Part shown: in pieces, positions 59,051 to 64,000 of the stretch
Position numbering within the stretch: position 1 is the stretch's first letter
Layout: every line of letters starts with the position of its first letter
NCBI RefSeq assembly: GCF_041200025.1
Contig: NZ_CP165628.1
Span: forward strand, 4,030,001 to 4,094,000
Reading direction: 5' to 3'
DNA: 64,000 nt
Source: Rouxiella sp. WC2420
GTDB taxonomy: Bacteria > Pseudomonadota > Gammaproteobacteria > Enterobacterales > Enterobacteriaceae
The notes under the pieces: generated by a model
Seen by the model: the letters and a program-made list of their open reading frames with translations, nothing else
Told to the model about the DNA's origin: nothing
Database searches by the model: none
Position numbers and translations under genes: made by a program

Positions 59051-59440
59051 ATGGCATATCCTCCAATATTAGGGCCTGACGGGGAAGTTTTAAAAAATAA
59101 TATGCGTGAAGCACGTGAAAACGGAAACTCACGAGATATGGCCACTGCTGAAACCTATTATTGGTTCTATCAAAAGGTCAGGAATCGCGGCCCCTGGGAT
59201 TATAAACAGTTCGATCCATACTGGGATAAATTTGGCAATTTCAATTACGGGGCAGCGGGTACGGCGGCAGGAATACCGAGTGAAATACTCCTTATGGGCG
59301 CAGGTTTTGCTCAAGAGCGAGCCGGCACATCTAACCCGGAATGGGGCAGATGGTATAGCGAGCCGCCATTCGGTGACGATCCTACCGACCAAGGATACAT
59401 CAGAGATGGAATAGCGTATGCAATACAAAATGGCTATTAA
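59051..59440 (+). CDS. Free-standing polymorphic toxin type 44 (Ntox44) domain protein
   Basis: This 129-residue protein consists almost wholly of a bacterial toxin type 44 domain. Hallmarks are WFYQKVRNRGPWDYK (residues 38-52), FGNFNYGAAG (61-70), AQERAGTSNPEWG and the acidic GDDPTDQ (108-114). Such domains normally form the C-terminal tip of large Rhs, CDI or T6SS-linked proteins and were predicted to be nucleases; the actual activity is not certain. Here it stands alone. An in-frame TAA lies eight codons before the ATG, and AGAAAGGA precedes it, so there is no lost N-terminal part in this frame. It has no signal peptide or trafficking domain. The next gene overlaps it and is a likely immunity gene. 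Composition is lower in GC than lipA. It could be an orphan toxin remnant kept as a reservoir, or a small secreted cargo effector. Confidence 0.82.
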   Translation: MAYPPILGPDGEVLKNNMREARENGNSRDMATAETYYWFYQKVRNRGPWDYKQFDPYWDKFGNFNYGAAGTAAGIPSEILLMGAGFAQERAGTSNPEWGRWYSEPPFGDDPTDQGYIRDGIAYAIQNGY

Positions 59441-59849
59441 GCGGAAATATAAAATAACTTTGTCGCTCCTTTTTCCCTTAACCGTCGCTTGGGTAATAAT
59501 TAGTTATCCCAATAATTATGCTAAAGAAGAACTTCAGAGAAGATATAAAATAAATGACCAAATGTGGCTTTACATGACTAAAAACTCACATGGCGGAGCC
59601 ACATTACCCATTATTTATCGATACTATCTGGCTGGAGATCTAAAGGTCAATGACTCAGCAATACTTAGCCAATTAAATAGTAAAACTCTGATTCTGGAAG
59701 GTACCGGGACAGTTTATAAAATTGAAGCCGACAATAATTTTAATGTTCTCATTCACTACAGTGGCAAGGTTTTCACCCTAAATCACAACGTAAAATATAA
59801 TTACGCGCAGAAGAATATCACCGCATCCGTGAGTTATAAAATAAATTAA
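59418..59849 (+). CDS. Membrane-anchored protein, probable immunity partner of the type 44 toxin
   Basis: I do not recognise a named family for this 143-residue protein. It has a basic N-terminus (AIKRKYK), one hydrophobic segment at about residues 13-30 and a hydrophilic domain that would face the periplasm, with no lipobox or obvious cleavage site. Its start overlaps the toxin gene by 23 bases in another frame, the usual coupling of toxin and immunity genes. The gene is AT-rich. If it is the immunity protein, the anchor implies neutralisation at the periplasmic face, and so a periplasmic toxin target; that is inference. ATG 59430 is an alternative start. Confidence 0.65.
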   Translation: MQYKMAIKRKYKITLSLLFPLTVAWVIISYPNNYAKEELQRRYKINDQMWLYMTKNSHGGATLPIIYRYYLAGDLKVNDSAILSQLNSKTLILEGTGTVYKIEADNNFNVLIHYSGKVFTLNHNVKYNYAQKNITASVSYKIN

Positions 59850-59871
59850 TTGAAAACTATTGGCACAAACT

Positions 59872-59908
59872 CATAAAAAAAGCTGCTTATCAAAGCAGCT
59901 TTTTTTCA
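59872..59908. terminator. Bidirectional terminator between toxin cassette and tatE; right copy of the 32-bp repeat
   Basis: The same hairpin as at 58859, with A7 before and T7 after, so it can terminate both the plus-strand cassette and minus-strand tatE. The 32 bases at 59872-59903 are identical to 58859-58890. Confidence 0.88.
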
Positions 59909-59929
59909 GCAAATTCATTCAAGAATGAA

Positions 59930-60127
59930 TCAGTCTTTATGCTCTACACGCTGTTCAACCTGCGCGTCAGCTTTGGCTACTGGAGCCGGATCGTCATTCA
60001 TGGCCTTTTTAAAGCCTCTCAGCGCTGCGCCAAGGTCGCCGCCAAGTGAACGAAGTTTGCTGGTACCAAAAAGCAGCACAATCAGCACGCCGACAACTAA
60101 CAGTTTAGTAATACTCAAACCTTCCAT
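59930..60127 (-). CDS. tatE: TatE, twin-arginine translocase subunit (TatA-like)
   Basis: The 65-residue protein has a single N-terminal membrane segment and the TatA/E amphipathic helix: LLVVGVLIVLLFGTSKLRSL, then GGDLGAALRGFKKAMND. It closely resembles E. coli TatE (67). The ATG at 60127 has AAGAAGG upstream; a longer reading from 60187 adds 20 unrelated residues. It is a minor paralogue of TatA in folded-protein export. Confidence 0.94.
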   Translation of the reverse strand: MEGLSITKLLVVGVLIVLLFGTSKLRSLGGDLGAALRGFKKAMNDDPAPVAKADAQVEQRVEHKD

Positions 60128-60459
60128 AAATACCTTCTTTACACTGGTTGCTGATTTAAACAGCTGGAGAATAAAATTGCCGCGCATGGCGACCTGAATT
60201 CCATCCCTGTACGGATTATAACCATACAGCCATTATGAGCCTGTAGGGCCGCACGTTAAAGCATTTCTTTGTTTAATTATTTTATTTTACAAAGCGCCAT
60301 GGGACATAAAAAGTGGGGGGATTATACGCCCGTGACCTTGGTTGAAACAAACCTTGAGTGCTACCTTTAACCAGAAACCAACACATTTACAACAATAAAA
60401 GACGAGGAAAGATGAAAAAACTTCATCCATCTTCCCACACCTTTATTTTTTTCAACTAT
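60128..60459. promoter_or_regulatory. tatE upstream region and end of the ABC operon
   Basis: In this 332-base gap I see no gene. It holds the tatE promoter (minus strand) and the 3' flank of the ABC-transporter operon transcribed toward it. Near 60414-60450 an A/T-rich stretch could end that operon, but no clean hairpin was found. Confidence 0.4.
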
Positions 60460-61245
60460 TTAGATAAACCGGCTCAGAAAAGCCTGGAAACGTGGATGCT
60501 GTGGATTTAAGAGCACCTCTTCCGGTGGTCCCTCTTCAATTACAAAACCGCCGTCCATAAATACCACGCGATCTGCTGCTTCACGGGCAAAACCTATTTC
60601 GTGGGTGACGACAATCATGGTCAAGCCCTGATCGGCAAGGCTGCGCATGGTAGCAAGTACTTCCCCTACCAGTTCAGGGTCCAGCGCTGAAGTTGGCTCA
60701 TCGAACAGCATCAGTTTGGGTTTGATCGCCAGCGCTCGGGCAATTGCCACGCGTTGCTGTTGGCCGCCGGAAAGATGCCGAGGATAAGCATGGGCTTTAT
60801 CACTCAACCCGACTTTTTCCAGCAGGGCGCGCGCATAACTCTCGGCCTCATGACGGCTTTGCTTATGCACGCCAATCGGCGCTTCGACAATGTTTTGCAA
60901 CACGGTCATGTGCGGATAAAGGTTAAACTGCTGAAAAACCATGCCGATATCGCGACGCTGGCGAGCAATGCCGCGCTCGGAGAGTTTACGCAGCTGGTCG
61001 CCGTGCAATTCATAACCGATTTGCTCCCCGCCGACCATAATCGTACCGCGATCGATATCTTCCAAGTGATTGATACAGCGTAAAAAGGTCGATTTACCTG
61101 AGCCAGATGGCCCGAGTATTACCACGACTTCACTTTGTTTCACATCAAGATCGATGCCTTTTAGTACTTCATTATCGCCATAACTTTTGTGCACATTACG
61201 CGCAGTAACCAGCAAATTTTGCGCATCGGATGGGCTCTGACTCAT
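60460..61245 (-). CDS. Amino-acid-type ABC transporter, ATPase subunit
   Basis: The 261-residue ATPase of the polar-amino-acid family has Walker [11 protein letters not shown]-loop [10 protein letters not shown], signature [15 protein letters not shown], Walker [14 protein letters not shown] and switch His in [14 protein letters not shown]. It is GlnQ/HisP-like, but the specific substrate cannot be told. It overlaps the permease gene by four bases and is the last of three genes. No equivalent lies at this position in E. coli. Confidence 0.92.
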   Translation of the reverse strand: MSQSPSDAQNLLVTARNVHKSYGDNEVLKGIDLDVKQSEVVVILGPSGSGKSTFLRCINHLEDIDRGTIMVGGEQIGYELHGDQLRKLSERGIARQRRDIGMVFQQFNLYPHMTVLQNIVEAPIGVHKQSRHEAESYARALLEKVGLSDKAHAYPRHLSGGQQQRVAIARALAIKPKLMLFDEPTSALDPELVGEVLATMRSLADQGLTMIVVTHEIGFAREAADRVVFMDGGFVIEEGPPEEVLLNPQHPRFQAFLSRFI

Positions 61246-62186
61246 AAGTCCTCCTTCTGAGCAAGATTTGGGTGGGAGACGACCGCTTTCTGGGCTGCGC
61301 CTGGCTGACGGCGCTTGGCCGCCACGGTTCGGCGAGTGCCTTTAGAATAAAAGCGTTCAATAAATGACTGACCGACGTTTAGTACCGAGGTGATTAACAG
61401 ATACCAAATCACCGCAACCATCAGCATCGGCACCACTTCAAAGGTGCGATTATAAATAGTTTGTACCGAGTAAAGCAGATCACCCATGGCGATAACACTC
61501 ACCAATGACGTCGCTTTAATCATGCTAATCAACTGATTACCAGTCGGAGGAATAATCGAACGCATTGCCTGAGGAATGATAATTCGGCGCAGCGCGCGGC
61601 CACGGCTCATACCGAAAGCCTGTGCAGTTTCAGCCTGGCCATTGTCAACGGAAAGCAAACCGGCGCGGATAATCTCGGCCATATAAGCAGCTTCGTTCAA
61701 CGCAAGACCGGCAATTGCCGCGGTTAACGGCGTGATCAGATCATTGGTATTCCAGCTGGCGAAGGTTGGCCCGATAAACGGCAAACCGATTGCCACGTGA
61801 GGAAACAGCGTCGACATGTTGTACCAGAATAACAACTGAACCAGCAGCGGCGTGCCGCGAAAGAACCAGACATACAGGCCAGACAGGCGACGCAGCAGCA
61901 TGCTTTGCGACAACCGCCCTACCGCCAGTAGCAGGCCCAAAAGAGTACCCAGCAGCATCGATATCACAGTAAGACCGAGCGTCACGCCAAGCCCGTGGAT
62001 CACCGAAGCCTCGGTAAACCACTGCGAGACAACGTGCCATTCAAAGTTAGGATTGCGCGCGACGCTGATAATCACATCAAGGGCGATGATCAGCACCACA
62101 ATCCAGGCTACCCAACGACCGTAATTACGCGGCGCGTGTGCAAACTCAACATTACGTCGTGGGTCAGGGGTAGTTTTCTCGGTCAT
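61242..62186 (-). CDS. Amino-acid-type ABC transporter, permease subunit
   Basis: The 314-residue permease is longer than the usual 220-250 because of a hydrophilic N-terminal lead ([11 protein letters not shown]-type region) and a basic C-terminal tail ([17 protein letters not shown]). Several membrane segments and the EAA loop [20 protein letters not shown] are present. A single permease gene suggests it works as a homodimer. It overlaps both neighbours by four bases. Confidence 0.92.
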   Translation of the reverse strand: MTEKTTPDPRRNVEFAHAPRNYGRWVAWIVVLIIALDVIISVARNPNFEWHVVSQWFTEASVIHGLGVTLGLTVISMLLGTLLGLLLAVGRLSQSMLLRRLSGLYVWFFRGTPLLVQLLFWYNMSTLFPHVAIGLPFIGPTFASWNTNDLITPLTAAIAGLALNEAAYMAEIIRAGLLSVDNGQAETAQAFGMSRGRALRRIIIPQAMRSIIPPTGNQLISMIKATSLVSVIAMGDLLYSVQTIYNRTFEVVPMLMVAVIWYLLITSVLNVGQSFIERFYSKGTRRTVAAKRRQPGAAQKAVVSHPNLAQKEDL

Positions 62187-63079
62187 TTAGTTGGTTTTCC
62201 CAGGTTAATGCCCGGTGCTGGCAGCATGTTGCCCTCGAGACCCCATTTTTTCATGATTATCGCATAAGTGCCGTTGGTAAAGAGTTCCTGATAGGCAGCC
62301 AGGACAACTTTGCCGATTTCGGAATCTTTAGGCACTACGGTTCCCTGGAAAATGTCATTGAAGCCGTTAGACTTGCCAGCGCCTGCCAGTGTTAGCTGGC
62401 CGTTGGACTCTTTGATGAAATAAGTCAAAGGGGCTTGAGATGAGAAGAAAGCATCAGATCGTTTGGAGCGAACCGCTAAAATGGAGGTTGGCTGGTCAGT
62501 AAATGACTGCACGGTAACGGCAGGTTTTCCCGCTTTCACACAGTCTTCAGACTGCTGTTTAATCACTTTCTCGGCAGAGCCAGCAGCCATCACGGCAATG
62601 CGTAAGCCACAGGTATCGGCCAGAGATTGAATGTTTTTCGGATTACCGTTGGGTACCGCGAAGGCCACATATTCTTTAACGAAATCAACGAAGTCGTTTT
62701 TCGCCTGGCGCTCTGGGTAATCGCCAATCGGACCGATGCCCATCTGATAACGCCCCGAAGAAATCCCGGTCAGAATACCGGAAAGGCCGCTTACAGAGGC
62801 GTGTTCAACCTTGACGCCCAACAGCTGGCCCATAGACGTTGCCAGGTCGGCGCTGGCACCGTCCAAAGAGTTTGTACCGGTAACGATTTCATAAGGAGGA
62901 AACGAACCATTATTGACCGAAGTCAGCACGCCCGATTTCTGGATATCGGCAGGGAGTTTGGCGTGCAGGGCCGGGTCCATTTTTACAACTGGAATAGCAA
63001 CGGTTTCAGCAGCAAACGCGTTTACGGAAAGCAATGCAGCAGACAGAACGGCGGCACGACGAATTTGTTTTACCATCAT
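62183..63079 (-). CDS. Amino-acid-type ABC transporter, periplasmic binding protein
   Basis: The 298-residue family 3 solute-binding protein has a signal peptide (basic start, RRAAVLSAALLSVNAFA, then AETV). The binding fold has NNGSFPPYEIV, GILTGISSGRYQMGIGPIGD and a C-terminal ELFTNGTYAIIMKKWGLE. In this family an Asp often contacts the ligand amino group; the usual ligand Arg near GSR is replaced by other residues, so the substrate may not be a standard amino acid. The ATG at 63079 has AGAGGAA upstream. It is first gene of the operon. Confidence 0.92.
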   Translation of the reverse strand: MMVKQIRRAAVLSAALLSVNAFAAETVAIPVVKMDPALHAKLPADIQKSGVLTSVNNGSFPPYEIVTGTNSLDGASADLATSMGQLLGVKVEHASVSGLSGILTGISSGRYQMGIGPIGDYPERQAKNDFVDFVKEYVAFAVPNGNPKNIQSLADTCGLRIAVMAAGSAEKVIKQQSEDCVKAGKPAVTVQSFTDQPTSILAVRSKRSDAFFSSQAPLTYFIKESNGQLTLAGAGKSNGFNDIFQGTVVPKDSEIGKVVLAAYQELFTNGTYAIIMKKWGLEGNMLPAPGINLGKPTK

Positions 63080-63394
63080 CTTAATTTCCTCTGTGTAAAA
63101 GCAAGCGTTGGTGTTGTGAATGTGAATTTCTTATTTTTTTGCACCTTCCATGGTGATGAAATCCTGGGCGCCTTAGAGTTTTTTAACCACAATTTCCGGC
63201 GCTGATATCGTGGCTTTTAGAAAGTGCTCCCTGGTGTTGGTTCGCACTCTTGCTGCTTAGCTGGCCGCTATCGTTAGGTTGACGCCAACGACCCGCTATC
63301 TTTGAGCAAACTGTTTTCAGTTAAACGGTTTACTTATTTATTGCATCGCCATGGCGAAGTATCTTTAGATTATTTCATTTGCTGAACGCCAAAA
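63080..63394. promoter_or_regulatory. Region between the amidase and ABC operon
   Basis: These 315 bases have no gene. On the minus strand they contain the ABC-operon promoter and the 3' flank of the amidase. I could not place a promoter, sigma-54 site or clear terminator with confidence. Confidence 0.4.
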
Positions 63395-64000
63395 CTATTT
63401 CAACTGCGGAACACCAAAGCAGCGATTTTCAAGTACTGGCAACGCTTTACGAGCGTAGGCCAAACGATCGCGATTGATATCGGCAAACACGAGTGCTGGC
63501 GCTTCGGCGGCACGAGCAATCGCCACACCCAGTGGGTCAACCACCATGCTGTTACCGATATTACGTTCGCCGCACTCGCCGACTGCCACGATATAGCTGG
63601 TGTTCTCCAGCGCGCGAGCTGTGACCAAGACTTCCCAATGCATTTCTTTCAGCGGACCTTTAACCCAGGCCGCAGGCAGAACCAGCACTTCGGCACCGTC
63701 AAGAACCAGACGACGCGCCAGCTCGGGGAAACGCACGTCATAACAAGTCATCAGGCCAATTTTATAGCCTGCCACCTCGACCAGCGGCGGCACTTCAGTG
63801 CCCGGAGTGACGTTTTTTGACTCTTTGTTGGCAAAAGCATCGTACAGGTGAAGTTTGCGGTATTCAGAAATAATTTCGCCATTACGGATAGAAATCAATA
63901 CGTTCCATGCACGACCATCTGGAGCCGGAGTGTGGATGCTCATCATGGTGGTCAACTGATTGCCTTTACTGGCGGCGACGAGTTTGCTGACAAACGGGCC
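63395..64000 (-). CDS. ybeM: Nitrilase-family amidase (YbeM/Nit1 type), N-terminus outside the window
   Basis: The frame is open to the right edge, so 201 C-terminal residues are visible. The catalytic Lys lies in YRKLHLYDAF and the nucleophile Cys in GLMTCYDVRFPELARRL. The conserved ending LENTSYIVAVGE and GNSMVVDPLG follow. It matches the deaminated glutathione amidase group (E. coli YbeM, broken in K-12), which repairs the side product of transaminases. It lies next to tatE in E. coli; here the ABC operon is inserted between them. Confidence 0.9.
   Translation of the reverse strand, partial: GPFVSKLVAASKGNQLTTMMSIHTPAPDGRAWNVLISIRNGEIISEYRKLHLYDAFANKESKNVTPGTEVPPLVEVAGYKIGLMTCYDVRFPELARRLVLDGAEVLVLPAAWVKGPLKEMHWEVLVTARALENTSYIVAVGECGERNIGNSMVVDPLGVAIARAAEAPALVFADINRDRLAYARKALPVLENRCFGVPQLK

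Overview
The window is a core chromosomal segment of an enterobacterium (Enterobacterales). Nearly every gene has a recognisable Escherichia coli counterpart and the order follows the E. coli 14-16 minute region read in reverse: phr-ybgI, kdp, pgm-seqA, fldA-fur, glnS, nag, asnB, a Met/Leu/Gln tRNA cluster, miaB-ybeZYX-lnt, gltIJKL, leuS-lptE-holA-nadD-rsfS-rlmH-mrdAB-rlpA-dacA-ybeD-lipB-lipA-tatE-ybeM. A core GC content in the low fifties (judged by eye), the lack of chiPQ, speF/potE, cobC and ybeF, the RudS-type fusion protein and an extra ABC transporter point away from Escherichia itself. A Yersiniaceae-type relative (Serratia/Rahnella/Rouxiella-like) is plausible, but genus cannot be fixed from the sequence alone.

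Layout: 1-5.8 kb holds a truncated MFS transporter, a Nif3-family protein, a periplasmic cyclic-nucleotide phosphodiesterase, DNA photolyase, a two-domain thiouracil-desulfidase-type protein and ybfA. 6-14.1 kb is a complete kdpFABCDE high-affinity potassium system with a recognisable KdpE operator. 14.2-21.4 kb has pgm-seqA, ybfF, ybfE, fldA, fur and glnS. 21.5-28 kb is the N-acetylglucosamine regulon (nagE divergent from nagBACD) around a control region with a CRP site and NagC-like boxes. 28.3-31 kb has asnB and six tRNA genes behind a stringent-type promoter. 31-43 kb has ubiF, miaB-ybeZ-ybeY-corC-lnt and the glutamate/aspartate importer gltIJKL behind a convincing sigma-54 promoter, followed by an ERIC element and ybeL. 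43.3-56.4 kb is the dense cell-envelope and housekeeping cluster from leuS to lipB. It contains an unusual array of four tandem ERIC-like repeats between rlpA and dacA.

56.4-60 kb is the accessory part. Two separate AT-rich insertions flank lipA. Upstream, where E. coli has ybeF, lies an unrecognised 284-residue gene on the opposite strand. Downstream, between lipA and tatE, lies a small two-gene cassette: a free-standing polymorphic-toxin type 44 (Ntox44) domain protein, overlapped by a gene for a membrane-anchored probable immunity protein. The cassette sits between two perfect 32-bp copies of the lipA/tatE terminator, which suggests how it arrived. 60.4-64 kb holds a polar-amino-acid-type ABC transporter (three overlapping genes) and the start-truncated ybeM-type amidase.

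Most of the window is ordinary core genome. The toxin cassette with its duplicated terminator, the orphan gene, the tandem ERIC array and the desulfidase-photolyase neighbourhood are the parts worth following up.
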